64,000 bases of DNA from Euphorbia lathyris. Taxonomy: Eukaryota > Streptophyta > Magnoliopsida > Malpighiales > Euphorbiaceae. Where the stretch lies: the NCBI RefSeq assembly GCF_963576675.1, contig NC_088910.1, positions 25,174,531 through 25,238,530 on the forward strand, read 5' to 3'. The notes below the pieces were generated by a model. That model was not told where the DNA came from, did not search any database, and saw only the letters and a list, made by a program, of their open reading frames with translations. Of the stretch, positions 32,323 to 44,099 are shown in pieces; positions within the stretch are counted from its first letter, which is position 1; every line of letters starts with the position of its first letter. A program made the translations under genes and the position numbers.

Positions 32323-35217
32323 ATGACTAAAATTTCCTTCAACATTTCCGGTGCCGGTCACCCTAAGCCCAGCTCCGATGAAACTTCCAGGCAAACCTCT
32401 GTGCCAGAATCTACCAAGGTCACCTCACCGAGCAAAGGAAAAACTGGCCAAACCTCCTCTGGTAAGGGAAAGCCTGAAAAAGTTAGGACCTATTCAAAGG
32501 TCTCCGAAAACGTCCGAGAATGGAAGGTTGAGCCCTCAAGATGGGTATCTGAAGCCTTCGTACAATCCGAACAACCCTTCTGTGAGTGGATTTCACAGAA
32601 TGGATGGACTGAGCTATTTTCGATTAGGGATCCCACCTATCCTGACCTTGTAAAGGAGTTTTACCATAACCTTCGCGTTGCCAATGATAACCAGGACTAC
32701 TTGGTAACCGTGGTGAAAGAGAAAACCATCTTCATCAACCCTCTCTACCTAGGGAATCTGCTCAAGTTAAAAACTGAGGGAGTAAGGCTAAGGAGATCTG
32801 GAGATTAGGATGGTACTGGGTACGAGGTCAACTTCTGTAAACCTGCAGGCCACTCAGGAGAAGTATCCAGTTCCTCCATGGGTCAGCACCAGAAGATGGC
32901 TCATTATCTGCTGAGCTATTTTATCTATCCCAAGATTAACCGCACCACCTCAGCATCAAACTTCGAGCAATGCTTCATCTGGAATATGCTGACGTATAAG
33001 CCGATCAACATGCCAGTATTCCTAGTTGCTGGCTTCCTAAGGAGTACCGGAACTCTAAGGCTAGGATCACTCATCACCAGGATCCTCATTGATCATCATG
33101 TAGACCTAACTGATGAAGTAGAAGCTAAAGGATCTGAGATCACAGCAGCTTCGCTGAGAGCGTTGAAGTTCGGTCAGCCTCTGAAGAAAGGAAAAGCTGC
33201 TGCTGCTGCGAGTGCTGAACAACAAGCTGAGGAAACTGCTGTCCCAAAGAAAGGGAGAAGGACTAAGGCCCCAGCTTCCCGAAAAAGAAAAGCTGTTGAG
33301 ACTACCTCACATGATGCTGAGTCTCCAGCTAAGAGGCAGAAGTCAGCTGGTACTAAGGGTCAGGAGAGACCTAAGCCAGCTGAGAAACGGAGCAGGCAAG
33401 ATGAGCCTGAAACTGAGGACACTAATGAGCAACCTTAGAAGAAGCAGAAGCCTTCTACACTGACTCCCCTCGATGCTATCCCTACTGACATTGTTGTGCC
33501 TGGTGACTCTCACTACACACAGTGTTTAGGAACTGTGTCTGAGGAACAAGAAGAAGAGGTGCATCTGGATGACCAGTTCATTGCACAAGTTGAGGAAGAA
33601 TTGGATGGGGATTCTGATGACGATGATGAGAACAACGATGATGCTGACTCCGAGGAGACAGCTAGTGAAATCGAAGCTGAGCAAGCCAATACTGGGTTGG
33701 ATGCTGGAGAAGAGCAAGAACTTGAACAACACAATGTTGATCAAGTTCAAGAGCAAGCTGACCTCCCTCATCATGATCAGGAAGAAACTTCTCCTTCTCA
33801 CTCCGGCAATTCTATTCAAGCTGACAATCATCCTCCTCCTCGAAGAAGAAAACTCATCAAGGCAAGTCAGAAAGAAGTCAGTGAGACTCCTGTTGAACTA
33901 TCAACTCTTCCTAACTTTGCCATTCAACAACCAACCAAAGACCCTTCTGCCCTAAAACTCAGATTTGTTGGTAGAAAACCTGCGGCATCTATCGAAAAAC
34001 AAGCCTCTGTTTCTTCCCAACAGGAACATGCCGACCAAAATGCTTCTGCCACCTCAACAAGTCAGGTTGAGACGAGTGCTGTCAATGTTGTCCATCCAAG
34101 CATTGTGCTGACTCCAAACACATCTGCCCCCGTCAGCACAGACAGTATTCGAGTTTCTACTTCTCCAATTAACATCTCTGCTGATCAATCAACCCTGCCA
34201 GAACCTCAAGTGCAGATTGGTACAACACTTCCAGTCACTGACCATGTCATTCCTTTGAATCCTCCTCCCACCGGTCATACTAATGCATCTGGACAATTGA
34301 ATGAAGGTTCTTTAAGCTACATGAATGTCACTGAGTTTGGCAAACGCATCATCGACTCAGTACAAACCCTGATCAAAGACCTTCAACAATCGACTACTCC
34401 TGCTGCTGGGTCTTCTAATGTGGAGACTACTCAGCTTTCCCAAGTAACTCAGCTTCTGAACGAAGTTAAGGGATTTAAGGACTTGCTGAGTATCATCATC
34501 TCCTATCAAACACAGCAAGCTAAGCAGGATTCCATCGCCAAGCTGGCCGAGATCCAGCTGACAACTGTGCAACACTTAAACGCTCTACAACAGCAAGTAC
34601 AGAACTTGTCAGCTGTGAACCCTGGATATGCAACTTCTGATGAAGTAAAGATGCTCTTTGCTCAGCTTCACACCGAGCAACTCAAGACCAATGAGCAAAT
34701 GGTTTCTTACTCTCAGTGCTCAGTGGAGCAAATTGGTGAAGCTGTTCGATTGCTGAATCTGAACAAGCAGGAGATGGACACTGACGCAATGAAACAAAAC
34801 GAGATGCTGTCTATCACAAGACAAACCTTCAATCACATTCGTCACAGCAATATTCAGCGTCAGTACTTTGACACCTACTTACTCAAAACCTTTCATCAAG
34901 TCATTGCTGGACTGACTGACGCGCTTATATGGATTGGTAAGTCTGAATCTTTCATCGTCAGTATGATCAGCGCTGCCGCACTCAATATACCTGATGAAGT
35001 CTCGAATCAGGGAGTTGCCATTTTTGATGGTGTCAATGAAAGTGCTGACCGACTTAAAGCGCTGTCCAACGAACTAACTAGGGCTGTCTTAACCGACAGC
35101 TTTAGGATTCCTCCTCCCGATGCTGACAAAACGGGGGAGAAAGAACAAGCGAGAACACAACCAAGAACACAGCATGGATCTAGTCAATCCCAACAAAAGA
35201 AAAAGAAATATATATAG
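32323..35217 (+). pseudogene. Sirevirus ORF3 (env-position gene), plant transposon domain
   Basis: A single frame of roughly 960 codons broken by TAG at 32806-32808 and TAG at 33436-33438. The N-terminal third resembles the 'putative plant transposon protein' domain of many plant retroelement ORFs: FCEWISQNGWTEL, LVKEFYHNLRVAND, KTIFINPLYLGNLL, then MLTYKPINMPVFLVAGFL. It is followed by a Lys/Arg-rich segment with nuclear-signal-like runs (PKKGRRTKAPASRKRK), a very acidic stretch (33550-33690), a Ser/Thr/Gln-rich part and a C-terminal region rich in Gln and Leu that looks helical. No signal peptide or clear membrane span is visible, so an envelope role is not supported by the sequence. Its function is unknown. 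Confidence 0.75.
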
Positions 35218-35643
35218 GCTAGCTCAGTATAGACTAAGTATGATGTAATCTATATGCCTTGTCCTTAAGTTTTGTTTGTAAACACTGACTACCGATATCA
35301 ATATATCATACCTGCATCTTTCATTCTATTCCTGAGTTATGATATATGTTGCTGTGTACTGAGTTATTATGTATCTTCAAATTGAATCAGCTATGTCTAA
35401 CACTTGTAAAACTTATTGATCGAACCCAATACTGATAACATGTTTGACATTGACTTGTATGTTTATAAACTCATTGAACAACAAATTACTCAGCGCCCTC
35501 TGAATGATAAAACCTTCCGCGTAAACACTGAGTAAAATAGAATATGTTCCATGAACTGACCTATATCTGAAAAACTGACCTTAGACTTACTCCATTAAAC
35601 CTTTAAATGTTTAGAGTAAAACTAAGTCAGTAGCTCAACCCTT
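35218..35643 (+). other. Sirevirus spacer before the 3' purine tracts
   Basis: AT-rich non-coding sequence with many ctgac/ctgag words, between the ORF3 stop and the first purine tract. It may serve as the 3' untranslated region for element transcripts. No ORF of note. Confidence 0.5.
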
Positions 35644-35742
35644 ACGGGGGAGTTTGCTAAGTTATATTAGGTCAACTATCATGGGGGAGCTCAACACTGA
35701 GTTCCTCGCTGAATAGTTTTGCCAACATCAAAATGGGGGAGT
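35644..35742 (+). other. Three polypurine-tract-like boxes
   Basis: Three gggggag boxes lie in 100 bases: acgggggag (35644-35652), catgggggagc (35680-35690) and aaatgggggag (35731-35741). The last one abuts the 3' LTR and is the functional polypurine tract position. Several PPT copies before the 3' LTR are a known Sirevirus hallmark. Confidence 0.85.
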
Positions 35743-35743
35743 T

Positions 35744-37097
35744 TGTTGAAACACCTTTCCACATAATTTTGATTTGACAAAATTGTTTAAGTATAATTGA
35801 AAAACATATTCTAAACACACTAAGTTTAAAATGGTTTGATTTATTCTACTAATGTGTTTGTTCAATGTTGAGTTAAATTGATTATAAGACATAAGGATTA
35901 AAAAGGCCCAAGCCCAATACAACAGTCAAAGCCCAAGTCAAACAGTTCAAGTAACTCGGCCCGCGTTTATCAAAACGATGTCGCTGTGTGCAAAACGCAA
36001 CTCAGCATGAGAAGGATCTAGAAGACCTTCAGGGAACAACTTCGGAACGAAGCTGCTGAGTTGATTCGACAAAGCGTACAAGACAGCAGCTGGCTAAGGA
36101 AAACTTCCAGACAAAGTATTTCCACTTTGGGTAAAATTCAGACGACACAGTATGCTGTCTAGTTGACTTTACCATAAAAGGAGAGACATTCTGCCGAGCT
36201 GACCAAAAGCTAACCGAGGACAAAAGATACACAAATCTGATTGGTCGAGAGCTCTGAGCAAGTCAGGATGACAACGACAGGAAGCCGTTTCCCTCCAACG
36301 GTTATTTCGAAATTCGAAATGACCGATGCCTCAAGACGTCTCTATAAATAGTTCCATCAGAAGCTTCATTCAACACAAAACTTGATCAAGCCATTACGCT
36401 GACCAAATTTCTACACAAGTTCTGCAAGCAAGAAGCAAAGCAATCTTACACTACATTTCATATATTTGTGTAAAAGTCTAGAGTGATTATTTAATCATCT
36501 AAGGTGTCTTAGCATTCATTGTTTAGGACAAACACTTATCATTTCTAGAGATTAGAAAGGAGAGGCTGAGTACTCGGTCATAGTACTCAGCAAGAGATTA
36601 GGATTGAGTAGAGGTACAGAGGAAGGTACTCTTGTTATACTCAGTTGCTAAGATTGTAAAAGGTTTGAGGCTCTACCTTTAAAGAGCTCAGTAGAGGATT
36701 CGAAATCTCGGAACGTGTTCCGGGGACAGGACGTAGGCTTAGAAGAAGCCGAACCTGGATAAATCTGCTGAGTAACGTATTTCTTACCTTTAACTCCTTA
36801 TATATATTGCTTGCTTAAATAACCAAAAACTGACCAAGTAAAGAGGTCAAGCTGAGTTGTGCGCATCGAACATCTGAGCTCAGGAATAGACTTTAAGTGC
36901 TATCTCCTGACTCAAGTCAAGAAACTGACCTAGTCACCAGTTGACTAAGCCAGTATCTTACTGATCACTCAGCGTCGCTGTTAAAACCTTTTCTCTTAAG
37001 AAAAGAAGTTTGCCCAAATTTAAGAAAAAGTTTAAATAGTTCCTAACCCCCCCCCCCCCTCTTGGAACTATACTTGCAACGTTATAAGGGACCAACA
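35744..37097 (+). repeat. Sirevirus 3' LTR
   Basis: 1354 bases, nearly identical to the 5' LTR, with the same promoter palindrome and TATA box (ctataaatag at 36342-36351). The C run before the right end is longer here (about 37047-37059). It is followed by the target duplication cagtt (37098-37102). Confidence 0.95.
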
Positions 37098-37102
37098 CAG
37101 TT
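37098..37102. repeat. Sirevirus target duplication, right
   Basis: cagtt, the partner of 25561-25565. The gypsy gag frame resumes here on the - strand. Confidence 0.92.
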
Positions 37103-37117
37103 GGCCTCTCCATTCTT

Positions 37118-37462
37118 TTACCATTTACCAGCCTTTCCTTGCAGGTAGAGACCTGCTAATTCCACCTTTTTTTCAGTTGCTACTTCGAACAACTGAAAAT
37201 ATTTCTGGCATTTGTTCACCCAACCTTTAACATCAGTTCCATCAAAATGTGGTAATTCACATTTTGGCAGCATTTTGTTGAAATATGGAACTCTGACAGA
37301 AGATTCCCCAACCTGGTTTGTGCCTGGATAACTTCCAAGAACCCCTTTGTCCTTGCCAGGAATGGAAGAAGATCTTTGAGGAGATCCAGCTCGTGGCTGA
37401 ACGATCTTGGCAATGATCGCCACAGATTTGTTGAGTTCCTGATCCAAGCAAATGGAGTCCAT
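37118..37462 (-). pseudogene. Gypsy A gag, N-terminal part
   Basis: About 114 residues in the frame that continues at 25565 once the Sirevirus and one target copy are removed. It includes the typical gag entry KCELPHFDGTDVKGWVNKCQ, then YFQLFEV and ELAGLYLQGKAGKW, closed by a TAA (37118-37120). The frame may start further upstream on the - strand towards 37600. The part between 37463 and 37675 is the leader of the element. Confidence 0.8.
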
Positions 37463-37675
37463 TCGCTGCTACTGAGCTGCTTGGATATCTGTCATCTTAT
37501 CTTGAATCATTTGCACCTGGTGAGCCGTCTTCTCTGCTCTTTCCATCATCTGAGCTGAAAGAGCTTGAAATTGTTGCTCAAGCGTAGCCATGGGTTCCTG
37601 ATGAGCCTTAGTTGCCGCGCGGGTTTTTTTATATTGCCTATTTACCATACAAGACTTTGTCCGAGGAAGGTTTGA

Positions 37676-37687
37676 GCTCTGATACCA
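37676..37687 (-). other. Gypsy A primer-binding site (Met tRNA)
   Basis: gctctgatacca on the + strand reads tggtatcagagc on the - strand, complementary to the methionine initiator tRNA. It is one base from the inner edge of the 5' LTR and gives the element's orientation. Confidence 0.9.
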
Positions 37688-37688
37688 A

Positions 37689-38077
37689 TGTCAAAACCTA
37701 GGTTCTGAGGTCAGGGATGAGAGTAAGAAGAGAAGAATAGAAAGAATGGAAGGAGATAGAAGAGAGAAGAATAGAGAGAGAAAGGAATGATTTTTATTAA
37801 ACTTTGCGTAACCAATTCGTTACAATCCTCATTCTCTAAATAGGAGAGAATTTGGAAACAGTTAGTGCAGCTATACAGTTGTCTAACAACCAGCTACAGT
37901 CCAAATCACAGTTGTCTAACAACCAACTACAGTCCAAATCACAGATAGCTTCTAGAAGCCTTAGGGAATAAAAGGCCAGCAACACAGTGCTGAAACAACT
38001 AACAAAATAACAGACATTAACCAACTTAATTGCCAAATTATGCTTTTGGTCCCTGAACATTACGAGCATATGTGACA
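37689..38077 (-). repeat. Gypsy A 5' LTR (complete)
   Basis: 389 bases, beginning TGTCACATATGC and ending TTTTGACA in the element's orientation. The inverted termini TGTCA/TGACA are intact. A GA-rich part (37727-37790) lies near the inner end. It contains a roughly 30-base tandem pair around 37880-37945. Confidence 0.87.
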
Positions 38078-38393
38078 GAAATCAATCCTGCTAATCTGCA
38101 TTCTAAATTGTCTCTTGTAAAAGGCCACTGTTCAAATAACAGACCATACTTACATTCAAGTGAAACAAGATTTACCAAACATGACCCATTTTCAATATTT
38201 CCAGAAGAATCTGTTTCTCAATTTCATGATCATGCATCTATATCTTAATAATACTTCCATTATTTGATGGAGAATCTCAACGCAACTAATTATTGTTATT
38301 CATGGTTCTATGTTACATGGTAAAAGGGAGATATAGGTGTAAAAACACTAATAAATACATCAGTTTTAGAGCACTAATCTTCATTCATCTTCT
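38078..38393 (-). other. SEND1 3' flank
   Basis: AT-rich sequence downstream of the SEND1 stop codon on the - strand. It probably holds the 3' untranslated region and polyadenylation signals. The gypsy 5' LTR begins at its far side. No other feature seen. Confidence 0.5.
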
Positions 38394-41300
38394 TCAGGAA
38401 ATGTTAATGGTGGAGAGAAACGATCTAAATTCTCTTGCTTTCTTTGCATGTTCAGGTGACATTTCTGGGTCTGAGTCGCTCAAATCTATCACGTTAACAC
38501 ATTGATCACTCCCTTGCTGACATCTCGAAACCATACGGATACATGGTAGTGGAGAGGGGCTCAAAAGATCAATGATCTCGTTTTTCACAGGACTTGAACC
38601 AGCACCACAGAAAGGAGGTTCTTGCTTTCTGTCATCAACCACAACTGCAGTTGCATCCTCTGATGTCGATGGGTTTGAAGGCCAGGCGTAAGTAAAAGCA
38701 GTGTTACTATCTGATTCTATGTCAAGCATGAGCTCTTGGAGCCTTAACTCAACTTCAGCCATGTTTGCTATGTTTTCTGTTTTTTCTCTTCTTTGTTTCC
38801 TGGGATTCTTCTTCTTCTTCTTCCCAAGTTCTCTTTTCTCCACGAACTCGGTAATTTTTTCCGGACAAGCACTAAATACAGACAAGATAAAAAAAAATGA
38901 AAATCCCTCAAAAAATGATCTTAGCTTAATATTTTATAAACCTTATGTACCTATCTCGCAGTCATACCATAAAATCTATATTCAATTAAGATTCTTTTCT
39001 TTCTTTGTGTATAAATATTTCAACTTACTCAAAACTACATCAGCAAAAGTAATAATTGTTTTTTACCTCTCTACGAGATCCGCTGGAACTATAGAGGTTT
39101 CAAGTCCTTCTAACCCTTCCCACCGCACCTCAAAGCACTCTCTTCCCTGAAGTTTTCTAGGTTTGACAATGCCAGAGACAGGGCACATTATTGGCATCTG
39201 CACATTGTGTGATTTTTGCATATACAACTTAATTGTTATGCATGGAAGATATTGCAATATATAAAATATACAATTCCCGACAATCACAGGATAGTTATCA
39301 GCATTTGACATAGGCGCCATCAGTACACATTGTAATCTTGATAAATATCTATGACTGATGACTATATTCCAGTTCTTTCATAAAGTCTGTGTTGTATGGC
39401 TTTTGAAAAGGAGTCCTGATTTGTTTCATAATTAACTACACAAAAGTGCACCTCAATCATTTCTGGCATGAAATGGAACAACTTCAGCTTCTGATAAAAA
39501 ATACTGATGTGAAGATGGACTATGGCTATTGAAATTGGCCTCAAGAATCAAGAAAAAAGTTCCAGAAAACATATCATAGTGAAAAAAAAAAAAAAATCAT
39601 CAAAGACTTTTATTCAAAAAAAAAAAAAAAATTGTTAGGAACTAGACGAATTTTAGCAACTGTAAGACACCAAGACTATTGAAGATCACAAATTCACTTA
39701 TAAAATCTAATACCTTCTGCAAAGGAGGATTAACTCCTAATTCTGATGAAGCTAAACGCGAATTGGCAAATCTCCGCAAATCCCTTTCAGCAATTTTTGG
39801 GAGGATATATTCATCTAAACCAAGCGGAAAAGAAAGGCTAACATTAATAGTTGAAGAAAAGTGCTCGAAAACATCTCTTCTCAGTTGAAAATGCCATTGC
39901 TTTTGATCAAGAGGAAATCATGCCCGTTGCTCTCCAATTCACGTACGCAGCATGCCTTCTCCAATTAATATCATATTTAATTTCAAATCAATGCTTTAGG
40001 AGCACTAAAACCAGAAAATTTTAAAAACTTTGGCATGCAAGAGAAACCCATTGTGCCCAACCATTTTCAGAAATCTATATCAATTTGATAAAGAATCAAT
40101 TAATGAACTGTTATATGAATGAACCAAATAATCAGCCATAATTTAATTTGAAGTCAAGAAAGAAACTAACATTTGCACATGATGAGTGTGAGTGATAAAA
40201 AAAAATTAAGACTTTTGACCCTTGAGATCAGGTTTCAGAAAACTCGACTTAAACGTCCACATGATAAAATAAGAATGCAGCTACTACAGGCACATATATG
40301 TGCTTTTGTGTGCTTATCAAGCGAGCAGCAGAAAAAGACCTGTTTTCTCGGGCGTCCATCCAAAGAACTGAGCACATACTTGTACAAGTTTTCCACGTTG
40401 AAATGGCAACAGAGCAAGAGCCCTAAAGAAAAAAGAGAGAAAAGCAGAAAACTTGTGAACCAAGTAGGCCATTTGACAAACCCATTACAGAGTCAGAATA
40501 TGAACAAACTTTTAGATTACAGCTTTACAGAGCTCAAATTCTCTAAAATTCACATATCAATTGTCTCTTCTTAAAGAAGCCGGAAATACGAATTTATTTC
40601 TATAATGCTTTGAATCTGTTAAATATGATCAGCAGCACAAACTAATAATTAAAAAGAAGCTTTCCCTCATTGTCATTGTGATTGTCCTTTTCCTTTTTTC
40701 TCTCATAAGAAACTCCACCACAGTCTCTCTTTTTTCTCAAAGAAATAAACAAGAAAAAAGAAAGAAAAAGAAACGAAAATCTTTCAGCATAATCTACAAG
40801 CTTATATTCACGTGAGAATCTCTTTTCTTAGCCTCTGTGCAACGTAAGGTTGCTTCATCATCTTCAGTTACTCTTTACAAACAAGGAAAATTGATTCATT
40901 ATCGCTCCTAGAGCTCAGAATATGGATAGACGTATGCAATGCAACACCCAACTAATATAAAAGTACTAAAAGATAGTTTGACAAATACTTTACTGGTACT
41001 AAGAAGGTATATTCATAATAACAAGTGCAGGTGTATTTGCTAATGTCTTATCCCATATGGTAACTTACATTATCAACACAAATAGGAAAAAAGTTCTGCA
41101 AACAACATTACCTATGAACTGGTTCTGAATCTGCTGAGTGGCACTTGGGCTTCAGGTATGCATCAATTACTTGCAAAAACTGATTCTTCTTTTGTACATA
41201 TTCATCAGTTCCTACAACAGCAATCAACAATTTAAGGAAAGAGTCAGGCCACATCCTTCCATATCGGATCATTAAGCTATTGTAACTTTTTAGTTTAATG

Positions 41301-44027
41301 AACAACTAGTCATAGACTCATTTTATATAGCTGGAAATATGAAGATACTGCCCACCTAACTATATTATACTGTAAATCCAAAATGATATTACAACATGAA
41401 AGCATTTCTAAACAACAATTCAATCCTGAAACTCAGGTAATGTCTAACTTCCAAATAAGCAAAATGATTGAAAAAAAAAACCACTGAATAAGAGATCTCA
41501 AAATCCAAAAGATCATTTGATAAGCCATTCTCTTTTAAGCTAAACCAACTCTTAAAGCAACTGAAGGGAACCAGATGCAGATCCTTGAAGTCAGCTGTGA
41601 TAATTCAAATTAAAGATGCAATTCATTTGGTTGCATCTTTCTTCCATTACCATTAACAATAACTTCGGGATTTGATGATTTTAACCTAGTCTGCTTCTTA
41701 GAAGCTTTAGTCTTCTTCACAAAGGATAGTCCTTCTGTCACAATATGCTGAAGGACATTATTCTCTCCGCCTGACTTAATAACCTGGCATGCTGACTCCT
41801 GAATGCAGAAAGCCAGACAATCAGCATTTAGTTGTACTGGAAGAAAGGTTGGGTAGAAAGGAATCCAATAAAAAATAGATGAAACAGCATCTTGAGACAT
41901 ACCAGACCCAGACCACGAACTCCCTGGGAATAATCACTCCCCATAAGAAGGGCCAGTGCTATCTGGTGCCAGTATGAAAATGCTCAACAATTAGTTGAAA
42001 CTTGAAAGTCACAGGTGAAACATAAAATCAGAAAAAAGCAATTAAACCATAAGAACTTTGAAGGTGACACCCATTGAGGTATCAAGTCAGGAATAAGACA
42101 AAAGGAGAGAATGGCATACTAATGGTGCCTTCTACTAAACAAATTAAAACAGAATGCATAAGATAACTTACCATGATACAGAGAGTACACATGTATAGAT
42201 TAAGCAATTAAGATCCAATGAAATCTATCCCTCTCTCTCCCTCATAGCAAGGCCAGAGAAAATGAAACATCTTTTCCTCTCTTGTGGTAATTTTGCTTCA
42301 AATGTTTGATGGTTCAATTAACTACCACAAACTTGCATTCTTACGGAGAATGGCATTTATCAAGAAAAGTGCTAAAGACAACAGTAAGAAGTTTCAATCT
42401 TAGAATATGATGTTCATTAGAGATTCAAGAAAAACTAGTAACTTACTAACGAGTTCCTCCCAAATCCAAGTGCTCTCTCTATGTCCGTCATTTCATAACA
42501 CACAACATAACCGCCTTCTCCTGATTCATTAACAGAAACGGTTAGCAACATGTGATTGAAAATTGATCACTAAGAGCTCAATAAGGAATCTCCACTCTAC
42601 TCACCAAGGCATATGTCTCTATACACTGTCCTTGCACCGAAAAGGAAGGCATCAGAATCTGAAGTGAAACATCCATCCTAATGATCATAGTAATAGTGAT
42701 AAGTAAAACAGTGGCGGGCACACTTATAAAATTCAAGGGGATGTCAGGTTTCCAACCGATCTAAGAGGTGAAAATTCCTTACACACAATGATTCAGAATT
42801 CAGTAATGCACACTGGGCTTCAGCCTCCTCAATGCTGAACATAAAAAGAAAGTATAAAGAACTTGTTAAGGGTTTTCCATAATATGAAGAAAAAGCCATA
42901 AAATTACTCCAGGTATCTAAATAACTAATAATCTACGAACTATATCAGTGTTAATTTGTCAAATCATAAAGTTATTCAAATAATGACTTTCAAAAGAAAA
43001 AAGAGGTGATTGTTCAACAAGTTGTATCAAACTATAAGTTTTTAGCCTCTTTTTATTCTGAAGAGACAAAAACAAAGATATCAACATTCACTCCTCAGAC
43101 ACAGGCATGAATTTTACACCAAGTAAGGGGTAAAGGAAAAAAAACTATACCAAAATTACCCGTCTAAGCAAGTGATTCCAAGTGCTGATCCAAGGATTTT
43201 TGCTTCTTTAACCATGCATGAAAATTGAGATCCCATATTTCTCCGAAGTGAACATGTATCATGTAAATTTATTTCATCCGAAGTAACCTGCAATGTAGAC
43301 AGAGTTGCAGAACCAGAAAGAAAATATGACGAATGCACAGAAAGAGATATAGAGAGTGGACACAATCACATAGCTAAAAGCAACAGATATTGGACATGAT
43401 AACTTATGAGGAACAACATTCCCCACCTCAATTCCTGAATTCAAACGCTGCCTGTAAGTGGATAGTTTAATAGCAGGGATTGATCCATCTACAACAAAAA
43501 TAAAGAAAAACTTCATGATTATAAAGAAGATCAATAAAGAGATAAGAGCTTTCATAATCAGAACGAGATCACCAACGTGCATTATTCAGTAGAACTATGT
43601 AGCAATTCACAGCAAGAACAAGACCACACATCTAGATCAATATTAAGCATGAAGTGACACTAAAATAAAATTAAAAATATACGATTATTGAAAAGTAAAA
43701 TAGACTGGAGATAGGAAAAAAAATGTACCAGTAACAAAGACGATTGTACAGTTCAAAGCAATGAGAGCTCTAAGACGGTGAAAGAGACCCCTGAGATGAA
43801 ACTTGTCTTGGTTCGGAATGCGTGATTTGTTAACTTTATGAAGTTGAACTATCCAGCAAGAAAGATCTATGCATACCCTTTTGTTTCTGGGAAAAAGGGG
43901 AAAAGAAATATGAATTGTTAGTCTGCAGAAAAGTGAAGGAAGAGAAAGCTACAACTTACTGGAGATGGTGGAGAGGCACAGTTTTCTTGCATGGTTCTAT
44001 TATATCCCATAAGTTCTTCACCCCCAT
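38394..44027 (-). CDS. SEND1: SEND1 / GEN2-type Holliday junction and flap endonuclease
   Basis: A Rad2/XPG-family nuclease that cuts branched DNA. Fourteen exons join in frame on the - strand: 44027-43960, 43886-43729, 43488-43427, 43287-43160, 42834-42783, 42677-42605, 42520-42447, 41962-41903, 41798-41651, 41211-41112, 40422-40340, 39814-39714, 39197-39067, 38871-38394. This gives 571 residues, near Arabidopsis SEND1. The start is MGVKNLWDIIEPCKK (XPG-N). Then come the metal-binding acids of XPG-I (GIEEAEAQCALL, residues about 138-149; SDSDAFLFGA), the helix-two-turn-helix GSDYSQGVRGLG (213-224), a chromodomain-like region (GRECFEVRWEGLEGLETSIV) leading into SACPEKI, and a Ser- and acid-rich tail. 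Every junction is GT-AG. The gene looks intact and lies opposite to MSH3. Confidence 0.94.
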
Positions 44028-44099
44028 TTCTCCTTCTCTCTATTAGATGTGATCAGAAGAGGGAAAGATAACAGCTTCGAATTTCAAAAAAAGAAAATA
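44028..44099 (-). promoter_or_regulatory. SEND1 leader / proximal promoter
   Basis: Short stretch upstream of the SEND1 ATG on the - strand, CT-rich as expected for a plant leader. The foldback element begins at about 44100, so the promoter must overlap or include it. No TATA box was fixed. Confidence 0.35.

Larger units (their letters stand above)
25566..37097 (+). mobile_element. Sirevirus (Ty1/copia), full length, 11.5 kb
   Basis: A complete element with 1.35-kb LTRs (25566-26914 and 35744-37097), a primer-binding site at 26917-26928, gag, pol, an additional long ORF after pol and a cluster of purine tracts before the 3' LTR. LTRs begin TGTTGAAACACC and end CAACA. The order protease, integrase, reverse transcriptase marks Ty1/copia. 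Large LTRs, the extra downstream ORF and repeated gggggag tracts mark the Sirevirus lineage. The 5-bp target duplication is perfect and the LTRs differ at about 14 positions, so the insertion is young. Several in-frame stops make it non-autonomous now. It lies inside gag of gypsy element A. Confidence 0.95.
21272..38077 (-). mobile_element. Ty3/gypsy chromovirus, split by a Sirevirus
   Basis: A gypsy element on the - strand, about 5.3 kb without its insert. Its 5' LTR is at 37689-38077, its primer-binding site (methionine tRNA type) at 37676-37687, and gag begins in 37118-37462. The Sirevirus 25566-37097 interrupts gag. Then follow the rest of gag, protease, reverse transcriptase, RNase H, integrase and a C-terminal chromodomain, a purine tract (ggagggggcat on the - strand, 21553-21563) and a 3' LTR cut short at 21272. 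Allowing for the insert, every coding block is in one frame, interrupted only by nonsense codons. The chromodomain places it among the chromoviruses. Confidence 0.92.

Noticed and set aside
33513..33831. Open frames on the - strand under Sirevirus ORF3, rich in serine and cysteine
   Set aside because: They are the antisense reading of an acidic, repetitive stretch; no motif and no start context.
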